From Bolinopsis microptera (Eukaryota; Ctenophora; Tentaculata; Lobata; Bolinopsidae), in the NCBI RefSeq assembly GCF_026151205.1, contig NC_087074.1, forward strand, positions 13,727,167-13,787,166: a DNA stretch of 60,000 nt, in the 5' to 3' direction. Positions 40,664-50,432 of the stretch are shown here, in pieces. The position numbers were made by a program, and so were the translations under genes. The notes under the pieces are model-generated. The model searched no databases. It had not been told where the DNA came from and saw only the letters and a list, made by a program, of their open reading frames with translations. How positions within the stretch are numbered: the stretch's first letter is position 1; each line of letters begins with the position of its first letter.

Positions 40664-41785
40664 CTACTCAGACTTACTCTTACTGAGATCAGTTTCAGAT
40701 TGAGTGTGATCAACAATGTCATCCTCATGCATCCCATATATAACCTCTCTGTAATACTTACTCTGAGGGAGTAGATACAAGGCGATAATATCCCCAACTG
40801 TGGTGATAAGGGTGATCAAACTCATGGAGGTAGCGAGACATTGCAGCAAGTGGGACAGAGAAAACCGCCCGATAGCCCCACTCTGCACAAACTTAATGTG
40901 AACCCCGTAACGCTTGCGGAGGAGTCTGTGCTGGGGGTTAGTGTAACGCTCCTCCGCTGTGACGCTGTTCAGGGGCACCTTGCTGTTCCAGTAGGAGGGC
41001 GTTACCATTGGGATTATCTCTTCTACACGGTGAGGGGTGTAGGGGACCCTTTCTACAGTGTAGGTGTAACTGAGAGGGGTGGTGCCGAGCATTGAGGACA
41101 GGATGTTATGGTAGAATATGGTTACTAACATCAGACATCCCTTCCGGCGGAACGATTTGTTGTTTCCATTGGGTGAGTCCGAGATGTCATCCAGAGATCC
41201 CATCCCCGAGGCGTCTATAATGTCCTTGAGAGAGAGCCTATCAGCACGCTCGTAAGAGTTGAACTCCTTGATAAGACTGCCGTTGTGGGACATGAGTGTT
41301 CCTCGCATGGTCCGCTGAGTTCCCGTTTTGGTGGATTTTCTGGAATGTACGGAATGCTCTACCTTGATATCCATAGCTTCGGGCTTTTTAGCGAAATACT
41401 GAGCCTCCTCGCTGCTTTCTGTTATTTTCAGACCCGGGAGAATTGTTTGATATCTTTCTTTAAAGAAAGAGGAAATAGTAACAGAATCCTTGTCCAGCGG
41501 CCAAGCTAGCTCTTTTCCGTCTATCAGAAAACATTTGACTTCGCAATCAGGGCCCTCACAACAATAATGATCACTGTTGGGCAGAGTCAGGTTGTTGTCA
41601 ATAGAATCTGATATTAAAGTTACAGCGCCGTGGGGAGAGTGGTCGATCTGGAGATAACCTTTGTTGATGAAAATAGTGAGGATAGAGTAGATTATTACAG
41701 CAGCTATTCCGCAGTAGTAGTAGATACCCAGGTATTTGTCTTTGATGGTGGAGTATTTGAAGGTCGTGTAGTATAGGAAGAACAT
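40664..41785 (-). CDS. P2X-like ligand-gated cation channel, divergent
   Basis: Single exon, 373 residues, near the 388 of P2X4. P2X subunits form trimeric, ATP-gated cation channels with two membrane segments and a large outer loop. Seen: the Y-x-T-x-K motif (YTTFK, 6-10), membrane segment 1 (about 22-42) followed by INKGY, a segment RKGCLMLVTIFYHN-x-YTYTVERV, then LRKRYGVHIKF...GRFSL leading into membrane segment 2 (about 311-338) with the conserved Asp of GDIIALYLL. Missing: most of the ten loop cysteines (only about five cysteines are present, clustered at 75-85 and 217), and the N-F-R motif of the ATP pocket. LSLKDIIDASGMGSLDD resembles the cysteine-poor P2X proteins of protists as I remember them. 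Ligand therefore uncertain. A recent partial copy lies at 24731-25627. Confidence 0.8.
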   Translation of the reverse strand: MFFLYYTTFKYSTIKDKYLGIYYYCGIAAVIIYSILTIFINKGYLQIDHSPHGAVTLISDSIDNNLTLPNSDHYCCEGPDCEVKCFLIDGKELAWPLDKDSVTISSFFKERYQTILPGLKITESSEEAQYFAKKPEAMDIKVEHSVHSRKSTKTGTQRTMRGTLMSHNGSLIKEFNSYERADRLSLKDIIDASGMGSLDDISDSPNGNNKSFRRKGCLMLVTIFYHNILSSMLGTTPLSYTYTVERVPYTPHRVEEIIPMVTPSYWNSKVPLNSVTAEERYTNPQHRLLRKRYGVHIKFVQSGAIGRFSLSHLLQCLATSMSLITLITTVGDIIALYLLPQSKYYREVIYGMHEDDIVDHTQSETDLSKSKSE

Positions 41786-42599
41786 TGTATTTAAACCCTG
41801 TAAATGTGTACTGTGTTCATTTCATTTTAATCGGGAAATGATCTTATAATTCAAAATAGTGTGCGATAAATTAACACTTAACAAACAATTTCCAGTTTAA
41901 TTCATACGTATTATAGAATAAACCACACAATCATCAAGCTTATTAAGAAATATTATAACTTGAGAGAAGAATAGAATCAATATTTAATATCAAATATAAT
42001 ACTGACAAATACATAAAGCTGAACACAATTGATTAACAAGTTATATACGCCAAATATGAATTAATCAATTTAAAAATAATCCCCAAAGAAGTGGTGAAAC
42101 ACAGTGCATGGAAATAAATAACTGAATTAGAGCTAGCAACAACCTAACATTGCAGGTTAGTAATTGTTAGTGCACTACGATGACTGTCCAACGACTTTAC
42201 AAATGCATGAAATGTGATCCAAAGGTCGAATGTCCATAGAAACTCTCGAATTCAAAATTTAAAATTTATATTATATTCAGATTGTCGGTGAAAATATCCG
42301 TGTCGGGTGACTTGAGAAGATTACCAAGTTCCAGTAATTTCGGTTTTCGTCAGACGGCCTGCTTACTGCTCAGTGCTTAGCTGCTATTTTTATCCCCATA
42401 ATTTAAGAGGTTCTAAAGACCACCTTTTGTCTCTAATTGAAAGTAAATACATAGTATTGCAATCCACCCTCATTGTCTTTGAGCTTTTCTTATCATCTCT
42501 AGTCTCTGAAAAAGTGTTATCATCAAGAACAGATTTGCGAGACAGTGCAGTGGGGGCAATAAAATACAAACAACTGATATTAAAATTGCTGACAATCCA
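41786..42599. other. intergenic, P2X-like gene to TAF12
   Basis: AT-rich, no feature recognised. The last exon of TAF12, if there is one, should lie here; I could not find it. Confidence 0.5.
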
Positions 42600-42680
42600 T
42601 TAAAAAACCGGTTTTTCATGTAGTATTAGCAGATGAGCCGTGATGTAAAAGACTGGGATTTGCCCCGATCTATCGCTAAC

Positions 42681-43462
42681 CTGTTTGTGTTGTTCTGTAC
42701 AGATATCTTTCTTAGGAGGTTTGAACTCTTCCTTGCTGTAACCCGGTAACCACAGATCGTGGTGTCGGTCTAGGTAAAGAAGTACATCCTTCGCTTCTAG
42801 CTGCTTACTCTTTCTGTGAGCTGCTATCTGAGCAGATGCAGAGATCACATCTTCTAGGAAATCATCTCCTATCTGCAACAGCACCTGTCAAACATTTTGA
42901 AATGTCAGTGGATCCTGATATAAAGTTTTAAGAAACAGACATTGAATTACATTTCACCGTTTGATGATCGTGAGTATTCTAATAAACTGACCTCCTCTAC
43001 TTCATCATCCAACTGTCCCAGTGGGTCAATGCTCTGAAGGAGGTCCTGGAGGTGTCTTTTCTGCAAGACTCTGTCGCTTTCATTGGTATTACGGTTACCA
43101 AGGTTAGTTGGTAATGGTGGGGGCATGTGGGGTCTCTGAAGGAGAAAACATATTAAATGTTATTATTTATCTTCAACATTTAACTTTTAGATTTAAATTT
43201 CGAGGGACTTCTGCATAATCTGGGTCAGTACTGGATCGTAGAGCAGAATTTTAATTAAGATTTGATTACTATTAATTGAACTAACAGGGTGTAGATTTGG
43301 GTGATTCTGAGGCTGCATCTGGACCATGTTGCCCATGGGGTTCATACTGTTTGAGGGTTGTCCAATAAACCCTGTTGAACCAGCAACATTGACCAGCATG
43401 TGAGTATTTTGGGAGGGATTCTGCAGCACAAGCCCCATCATACCCTGATTAGGCTGAGCCAT
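42681..43462 (-). CDS. TAF12: TAF12, TFIID/SAGA histone-fold subunit, three exons found
   Basis: Exons 43462-43286, 43135-42992 and 42884-42681, all phase 0 with GT-AG sites, give 175 residues. TAF12 pairs with TAF4 (TFIID) or ADA1 (SAGA) through an H2B-like histone fold. The first exon is a glutamine/asparagine/methionine-rich lead. Exon 2 has VLQKRHLQDLLQSIDP and QLDDEVEE; exon 3 has LLQIGDDFLEDVISASAQIA, AAHRKSKQLEAKDV and LDRHHDLWLPGY, all clear TAF12 signatures. I took the ATG at 43462 (MAQPNQG) rather than 43507 because the upstream codons are low-complexity. The end is uncertain: the frame runs on from a GTTAGC donor to a stop at 42600, or a short final exon is missing. Confidence 0.92.
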
Positions 43463-43507
43463 GCTAACACAGCTATTATTATTAGATATTATTTTATAAA
43501 TACTCAT

Positions 43508-43962
43508 CTATGATCAGGTTAAAAAGTTCATATAACCATTATTCAACTAAAATGAAGGATAGTAGATATTTGTATCCACTTCTATCGAGTACTGTCCATG
43601 CGTTAAATTTTTGGAAAAGGCTCTATTAGCGTGAGATTACTAAAACAATGCGAATGAGAAAAAATTTGATCAAATAAATTGACATAACGAGTATAAAGAA
43701 AACAAATCATTGAATTTTCTGCAAAAAATGCCTGAAAAATGATCTCGGATTATCTGAAAAATTTGTGGAATTAATACAAAAGTATACAAAAATTTCAAAT
43801 TATTCTGAGTAAAAATTATTGATAAAAACAAGTTGACAAAAAATCAAAAAAAATCATTTTAAAAAATCATAAAAATGTCTATAACCAAATCAATAACTTC
43901 ATTAACGATAACAATAATATAAGAACCATCCTTGTGATCAGTTTCTTAAACAGCTATAAAGT
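43508..43962. other. intergenic; 3' flank of GPCR gene 1, duplicated
   Basis: AT-rich. CAATGCGAATGAGAAAA...TTTGATCAAATAAA at about 43647 and GGATTATCTGAAAAAT at about 43747 are matched by similar sequence at 45286 and 45432, showing the duplication that made the GPCR pair included 3' flanking DNA. Confidence 0.65.
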
Positions 43963-44883
43963 TCAAGTGTTCAACTGAGATGAGGCTGTATTTGGCACTT
44001 TCTGTTGGAGAGTGATACGATGGTAATTGGGAACCCAAATATTCTGAATAGCACATCTGATGTTGGGCTGTAAACCAAAGATCACACCGTTGAAGAGACT
44101 ATTCGCCAACAGGAACAAATGAGCTAATGAGAGCGACCATTTTCCAATTGCAGTGAATTTAAGCCATGGGTTGGTGGTATTTTTGGCTAAACCTGGTATC
44201 ATCCAAACAATATTCGCATAGATATAGTAACCATACGTAAGAAAGAATACTGTAGAAACCAAAATAACAGTTTTGGTAGCTCTGACCCTAGATTCACATT
44301 GTGTTTCTCCACCAGAGGTTTTTAGTTGCAACAGTGTGAACAAAGCCAAGCCTAACACAATAACAATGAGGATCAAGTGAAGTAAAACATCAGACACAAA
44401 ATATTTGTACTGGGCGTAATCATCCCAGAATCGCTTTAGGAAACAGTCCACTAGTCCAGTCATCCAAAACAAACTCAAAAGCATTGCTGTAGTGCGCAGT
44501 GTAACTATATTGATGTAATAAAATGGGTTTAAGATTGCGATGAGCCGAGATATGTTAAGCAGAATTATGATCATTGGAGACACCCAGATAAACCAAGCCT
44601 GTAGAAAGAAAATCGTCTGGGACAACTTTGGAGCCTTGATATCATGCAGTAAGCAGTGAATGTTAGCTGCTTGTAAAGGTGCAACGATCCCGTTCATTAA
44701 ATCAGCTGCCAATAAATTCATCACAGTGAGACCAGAGGGTTTTTTCCATCCATGACATTTAAAGTAGCCGATTAATACCAAAAGAGAAACACAACACACC
44801 ATTGTCCCAATGGTTAATTCCAAGACAATAGCTACTCCAGAGTAGTATTCCTCCACACTTGTAGACGCCATTGAGGGAGTCAA
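43963..44883 (-). CDS. rhodopsin-like (class A) GPCR, copy 1
   Basis: Single exon with seven hydrophobic segments: about 15-40, 50-76, 90-120 (with ILLNISRLIAIL at its inner end), 130-148, 165-186, 205-232 and 245-275. LLAADLMNG in segment 2 carries the conserved Asp. The DRY motif is replaced by NISR and NPxxY by NSLFN, so signalling may differ from typical receptors. Ligand unknown. I prefer the ATG of MASTSVEEYY (44871), conserved in copy 2, over the first ATG at 44883. About 70 percent similar by eye to copy 2 at 46418-47317. Confidence 0.85.
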   Translation of the reverse strand: MTPSMASTSVEEYYSGVAIVLELTIGTMVCCVSLLVLIGYFKCHGWKKPSGLTVMNLLAADLMNGIVAPLQAANIHCLLHDIKAPKLSQTIFFLQAWFIWVSPMIIILLNISRLIAILNPFYYINIVTLRTTAMLLSLFWMTGLVDCFLKRFWDDYAQYKYFVSDVLLHLILIVIVLGLALFTLLQLKTSGGETQCESRVRATKTVILVSTVFFLTYGYYIYANIVWMIPGLAKNTTNPWLKFTAIGKWSLSLAHLFLLANSLFNGVIFGLQPNIRCAIQNIWVPNYHRITLQQKVPNTASSQLNT

Positions 44884-45006
44884 TTGAGTCTGTAGTAAAA
44901 TAGGATTAGGGTCAATATATTAGGGTCAAGTGTACCTAAATTACTGAATGAAATTTCGTTTACCATTTAATGACAATATTATAAAGAGTCACAAGTTCAC
45001 TACTAC

Positions 45007-45092
45007 TTTATCAAATATTAATCACGAATAACAACAACATTAAATATTAAATTTTTTATTGTTGTTGTTATTCATGATTAATATTTGATAAA
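45007..45092. repeat. long hairpin with 32-bp arms
   Basis: 45007-45038 and 45061-45092 are inverted repeats of 32 bp with one mismatch (TTTATCAAATATTAATCA... facing ...TGATTAATATTTGATAAA), with a 22-bp AT loop. It lies upstream of GPCR copy 1, and could be a small foldback element. Confidence 0.9.
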
Positions 45093-46056
45093 TTATTACT
45101 TTTAAATTTGATGGAGAAATAGTTGTAACTGTATATTTTTCCATGTAGTGTGATGATACTTTGTAGACATTAGTGATGATGTTACGTCATAATTTTTACA
45201 TTACTTAACTTTACTTTACTGTTGATCTATTACATTTTTGGAAATGGCTTTAGTTAGTTGTGTGAGATAATGCAAACAATGCAAATAAGAAAAACTTTGA
45301 TCAAATAAAATATAATAACAATTATGATAATAAATAATAAAATTTGGTAGCTTAAACACAAACTCTAAGCCCAGTGGATAAACCACAAAACTTATGCTCT
45401 GAAAACGAATCATAAAATTTTTCTGCAAACAGATTTCGGATTATCTGAAAAATGTGTGAAAATATTATTACTTACTACTTCAATAAATCAATTCTTTCTG
45501 AACAGAAAATATGTGCAATATTTAATGCAATAAATTAACATAAAAAACTGGTAAAAATCTAATACAACTTAATTATATATCTATCTGATATATTATAATT
45601 ATACTTATAAATAATTATAATTATAAATGTACTTAAAGTTGGACACCACATAATCAAATTATAAAGCTCATTAAAAGTTCAATTAGTGTATTAATAATAA
45701 TTTAAACTTATAGATTATAGTGGCACAACAACTTAAAATGCACAGGTGTGCCACGAAAACAAGTCAGGATACAATAAAACCTGAAAAGCAATTCACATTT
45801 TGGTTCCAAACCATAGAAAATTGTAAAGACTTGATACACTAAATTACAAGGTAAAGGGTATGCACTTAACCATAATTTAGGGCCAACTTTCTGAAACGAT
45901 CTTTCTCCATACTGTGTATATACTGTAGGTATATTATATAACTTGCTTGATGGAAAAACACATTGATAAGAAGAGGTTATAATCATCACATATACATGAT
46001 CAGTTTTTCAGCTTAGAATTTCTTTTCAAGTGTTGAATTAACATGGATTCCTTTAA
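45093..46056. other. intergenic between the GPCR copies
   Basis: AT-rich. Contains the duplicated 3'-flank blocks of GPCR copy 2 (about 45235-45460). ORFs here are not protein-like. Confidence 0.5.
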
Positions 46057-46209
46057 AGGGGTCATTCACATATTACATAACCAGCTGAGGGGGGAGGGGG
46101 TTTCCCAAATGATTACGCTAGTGTAATTTTGACACTATGTATAAAACTGATTAGGGGGGGGGTGGTAAACATTATTAGAAAGTGATTAGGTAATATGTGA
46201 ACGACCCCT
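46057..46209. mobile_element. 153-bp MITE with 24-bp terminal inverted repeats
   Basis: The ends AGGGGTCATTCACATATTAC and, reversed, AGGGGTCGTTCACATATTAC match over 24 bp with two differences. G-rich runs lie just inside both ends. The target duplication is not clear (AA on both sides). GGGGTC-type ends of this kind occur in PIF/Harbinger-like MITEs; assignment is tentative. Confidence 0.85.
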
Positions 46210-46417
46210 AAAGAGGACTTGAAAGAATCCAAATTGTACTGAAAATGGATAGACTTAAAAGAAAACGATCAAGTCAACAGTTTTCCGTACACAGCTCATA
46301 AACTTAGACTATTTTGACCGTTTTTCAATGTCCATAATAAGATTTTCCTTTGTAGACAAAAAAGGCATATTATATTGTCACATCATCCATGTCCCAACAT
46401 AAAAACAGTTTCTTTTT

Positions 46418-47317
46418 TCACTGAGTCAAAACTATAGTCTTGGCCTCTTGTTGGAGAGTTTTCCGATAATAATTAGGAACCCAGATATTTTGAATAGCGC
46501 ATCTGATATTTGGCTGCAAACCAAGTATCACACCATTGAAGAGACTATTCATCAACAGGAACAAATGAGCTATTGAGAGCGACCATTCTCCAATTGCAGT
46601 GAATATAAGCCAAGGGTTTTTTGTTTCGTTCGTTAAACCTGGTATCATCCACACAATATTTACATAGATATAATAGCCATATGTAAGGAAATAAGCAATT
46701 GAAACCACTATGACAGTTTTGGTGGCTCTCACTCGGGATTCAGATTGTGTTTGACCATGAGAGGTTCTCAGCGACAAAAGTGTATACAGGGCAAGTCCAA
46801 ATATGATCACATTGAGAATCAAGTGTAGCAGAACACCAGGCACATAATATTTGTACCTAGAATATTCAGGCAGGAATCGCTTCACGAAACAATTTACTAT
46901 TCCAGTTGTCCAAATCAAGAACAAAAGTATTACTGAGGTTCTTTGAGTAATGATATGGGCATACTGAAGTGGAACCAAAATAGCAGCAAGACGAGATATG
47001 TTAAGAAGAATAATGATCATTGGAGATGCCCAGATGAACAGCCCCTGTAAAAAGAAAATGGTCCGGAACAAGTTTGCAGCCTTGATATCATGCAGTAAGC
47101 AGTGAATGTAAGCTGCTTGTAGAGGTGCAATGATCCCGTTCATTAAATCAGCAGCCAATAAATTCATCACAGTGAGACCAGAGGGTTTTTTCCATCCATG
47201 ACATTTGAAGTAGCCGATTAATACCAAAAGAGAAACACAACACACAATAGTCCCAATGGTTAATTCCAGGACAATAGCTACTCCAGGGTAGTATTTCTCT
47301 ACACTTGTAGACGCCAT
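46418..47317 (-). CDS. rhodopsin-like (class A) GPCR, copy 2
   Basis: Single exon, 299 residues, seven membrane segments at the same places as copy 1. It begins MASTSVEKYYPGVAIVLELT and has LLAADLMNG in segment 2, LLNISRLAAIL in place of DRY, RVRATKTVIVVSIAYF leading into segment 6 and NSLFNGVILGLQPNIR at the end of segment 7. The first two membrane segments are nearly identical to copy 1, while segments 4-5 and the tail have diverged. Both lie on the minus strand, about 1.5 kb apart, from tandem duplication. Ligand unknown. Confidence 0.87.
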   Translation of the reverse strand: MASTSVEKYYPGVAIVLELTIGTIVCCVSLLVLIGYFKCHGWKKPSGLTVMNLLAADLMNGIIAPLQAAYIHCLLHDIKAANLFRTIFFLQGLFIWASPMIIILLNISRLAAILVPLQYAHIITQRTSVILLFLIWTTGIVNCFVKRFLPEYSRYKYYVPGVLLHLILNVIIFGLALYTLLSLRTSHGQTQSESRVRATKTVIVVSIAYFLTYGYYIYVNIVWMIPGLTNETKNPWLIFTAIGEWSLSIAHLFLLMNSLFNGVILGLQPNIRCAIQNIWVPNYYRKTLQQEAKTIVLTQ

Positions 47318-47493
47318 TGCTGTTGATATGATGACATGAATAATTAAAACAGTATTATATAACTTTCAGAAATGCACTTTAACATTTAAGGTAACTCAAT
47401 GAAACAAGAAATTTCAATTAAAAAAGAAATGCAATTTTTTGCAAATTTTATAGAATCAGCAAATTTAAAACATATTAAAAAATGCCCATTTGG

Positions 47494-49694
47494 TATATGG
47501 ACACGTTCATTTGAGTTTGAGGATATTGGTAAACAAAAATAATAGCGTTTTTGACGATAGTGGCTTAATTTTGACATCTATTAACCTAGCACGTTCAGAA
47601 GTTCTGAACATTAGCCACGTAGCCCATCCTCCCATATGCACCGCTCAGAAAGAAAATCTATTGTTGTTAGGCACTATAATGTTTCAAATGTCACATTTTG
47701 TGTGACTTAGTTAACTGCAGTTGTCTAATTATCATTCCTTGGTCTGAAATATAGTAAATTAGGTCAATCTAACAATTATGATACAACATTGGTTAATGGG
47801 CACGGATCGAACGGTTACAAGGCAATATTTGGGTAACTTTGTCACACTCATGATACCATACCTCTATTCTACTGTGAGGACGTGAGGTGTCCTAAAAACC
47901 CTTTCAACTCATTATTTGATGGTTGCTCTACCAATCATAGCCCTAAAATATGTTGTTTTGAATATATAGCTAATACAGGCACTCGGTTATTGGGAAATGA
48001 GGTTAATTCTGTCACAATATATGGAATTTAAAATTTTGGGCGAATTATTTATATCTGATTTTGGTTTGAAAGGCGGGAAAATTTTATATGATGACAATGT
48101 AGTTGATGCAAGTTAAGATCAGTTGATGTTAACATTGTCACAAAAAATTATACGAAATCGTAAATAGATTAAAAACAATGATTATAGAATGAAATAGTCT
48201 CTTATAATAACTCTTATAATAACCCTTATAATAACTGATGTGGCAAAGTAAACATGTCTTGCCCCTATTTTGAAGATCTATATTCTATACCTCTATTAGA
48301 ATATTGTCCAGAACATCAGAGCTTAAGTTTAACAATTTTAGGTTAAATTTGTCAAAGTCACTAAAAATGTGACAAAATTAACTTTTCATGCCCCAACAAT
48401 TTCAAGATAGTGTGTAAAAATTAGCATAGGCTGCTTTATTACCTATATAAATCAATCCAAACTACAAAAAAATATATGTTAATGTGATGTCGATTACCTA
48501 ACTCTTACAATAACTGATGTGACAAAGTAAACATGTCTTGCCCCTATTTTGAAGATCTTTAACTCTATTAGAATTCGACATTCTTTCATAAACGATTGGA
48601 AGAATATTGTCCAGAACATAAGAACTCAATTTAAAAAATGTAGATTAATTTGTCAAAGACATTGAAAATGTTCAACAAAATTAACTTTCCCTGCCCCAAC
48701 AGTATCAAGATAGTGTGTTAAAATTGGCATAGGATTTATTACAGGTATATTAAAGTATTAATCGATCCAAACTACGAAAAATATTTTTTAATCTGATGAC
48801 GATTACCTAACTCTTATAATAACTGATGTGACAAAGTAAACATGTCTTGCCCCTATTTTGAAGAACTATACCTCTATTAGAATACTATGTAACTTTATCA
48901 TCAACAAAATTTCGATAAACTAGTTATTTTGCCAGCAAGGAGCTAACAGAGTTACAATAATTTTTTGTGACGAAATTACCCTATTTTTGACCATGTAGCG
49001 GTAGTTTAATTGTGACACTGTTAACATATTACCACCTGATAATGATTTATGTGACTGGTGCATGGTACTAGCAGTGTTGTTTGATCCATAGTACGTATAA
49101 TATAAGGGGTTTAAGCTGGTATATCATTATTTGTTCAATTTCACACATGTTCAGATATCATCAAGATTATGTGACAAAGTAAGCTTGGTTGTGCCTTCTG
49201 TGTTTTAATTCCTTACGACTATATGATATAATAACAATTCCCAGCACTTCCAGGCCATCAAATAAACTGACACTACTCAGCATTGCTTATCAGGGTGCCC
49301 TAAACATTCATCACATATTTTCTTTAATGTGTGACAGAGTAAACCTGACGAAAAAAGTCGTAAAATATGTAGGTAATGGTCATATGTACCCATCCAATCA
49401 ACTGGACACTCAAAAATTTGGTCAAAAACGGCAGCAAGGGGTCCATATTTACTCCGTCACATGTTTATAGTGTGACAATGTAACCATTTCCGTGCCGGCC
49501 GTATTTAAGCGATATCTTATCACCTGATTAAGATATCGTTATGTGACAAAGTTAGCCTGGAGGATGAGACGATTATCCTAACCATCAAGGGTTTAAGTAA
49601 TTTCATAGTGTGACAAAGTCAACTACACTGTGCCTTTTAATAGGGTCACTTATATTTACCAATTTCCTCAAACTCAAATGAACGTGTCCATATA
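47494..49694. mobile_element. 2.2-kb non-autonomous DNA element with 40-bp terminal inverted repeats
   Basis: 47494-47533 and 49655-49694 are inverted repeats of 40 bp with one mismatch (TATATGGACACGTTCATTTG outward end, TTGGTAAA inner end). TA stands at both tips, which would fit a TA target duplication of a Tc1/mariner-like or related element, but this is not certain. The interior has no transposase ORF. It is filled with variants of GTGACAAAGTAAAC and its complement, and with three diverged copies of a longer block (near 48227, 48510 and 48821). Confidence 0.85.
48220..48900 (+). repeat. three diverged copies of a block of about 300 bp
   Basis: AATAACTGATGTG-CAAAGTAAA followed by CATGTCTTGCCCCTATTTTG occurs at about 48227, 48510 and 48821 with AACTCTTATAATAAC-like sequence before it. 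Steps of about 283 and 311 bp show indels. Inside the inverted-repeat element above. Confidence 0.85.
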
Positions 49695-49835
49695 ACTTTT
49701 TGTTATTGACAGCTAATTTGATAGTTGAAGAACACACAACTAGCGGGGTAAGGAATACACCTTTCACAAGTAAGGCCCCTATGGTCTACTTGCTGTGAGG
49801 TGTTTCAGCTAGCTACATGAGTTGGGTAGGGGGTC

Positions 49836-49877
49836 CCCCCTTTTTCTTTTATCTAAAAGAAAAAAAGAGGGGGGGTT
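49836..49877. repeat. C/T-rich hairpin
   Basis: CCCCCCTTTTTCTTTT, a four-base loop, then its near-complement AAAAGAAAAAAAGAGGGGGG. Purpose unknown; lies between the 2.2-kb element and the GPCR relic. Confidence 0.8.
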
Positions 49878-49921
49878 AGGAATGTACGGGCCTGAAATAA
49901 GGCTTCTGCAGACACAGAAAC

Positions 49922-50016
49922 GTTGTAGCGCTATGCACTACCGGGCTGCGCCGCGCATCTTTTCGCAACCTGCACATGCAGATCGGCGAAAAGCGAAGGA
50001 TTGACATCGTGAATCA
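49922..50016 (-). repeat. copy of a short dispersed repeat (inverted to 51407-51523)
   Basis: TTGTAGCGCTATGCACTACC to GGATTGACATCGTGAATCAA matches the reverse complement of 51407-51523 with indels. The two copies stand in opposite orientation on either side of the Penelope-like remnant and the GPCR relic. A looser third copy lies at about 51800-51880. Nature unknown. Confidence 0.75.
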
Positions 50017-50039
50017 ACAAAAACGTTATACTAGTTCTG

Positions 50040-50200
50040 ATGAGTAACTTATATATGATGCAATAACCATTAGTAAGAACGTTTTCTGATGAAACCACGA
50101 TCACTGTTTTGTTAAATCTCATTCCTGTATCATCTTCATCATTCCATGAATGCCACACGTTACATATCCCTTTTATCGTGAAATGCAAAATGTGACAGGT
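50040..50200 (-). pseudogene. relic of a third GPCR (membrane segments 5-6)
   Basis: The minus-strand reading includes NKTVIVVSSENVLTNGYCII, which aligns to ATKTVIVVSIAYFLTYGYYI before segment 6 of GPCR copy 2, preceded by a weak match to its segment 5 and loop. Everything else of the receptor is missing, and the piece runs directly into the dispersed repeat at 49922-50016. It shows the receptor array once had at least three members. Confidence 0.7.
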
Positions 50201-50432
50201 AAGGTGATCCATGGAATAATTTACATAGTGTGTCTGAGTGGAGTTGGGTTAAAAACATATAAGAGATACGATGATTTAACTTGTAGAAGCTTTCAATAAA
50301 CATGTGTTAATCGTCGTCAGCTGAATGTGATGTGGTGGACAATGCTTATATGTGATTGAGTGGTGTCAGGGATAGAGGGTGGGGGAGGTGTGGGTGGGAA
50401 AGTGAAAATTACAGTACAATGTCAATAAAAAT

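Noticed and set aside
42600-42680. Read-through end of TAF12 as the true C-terminus
   Set aside because: The residues after EQHKQ do not resemble the family's basic end and a GTTAGC donor lies there; left open, so the annotated CDS stops at the donor.
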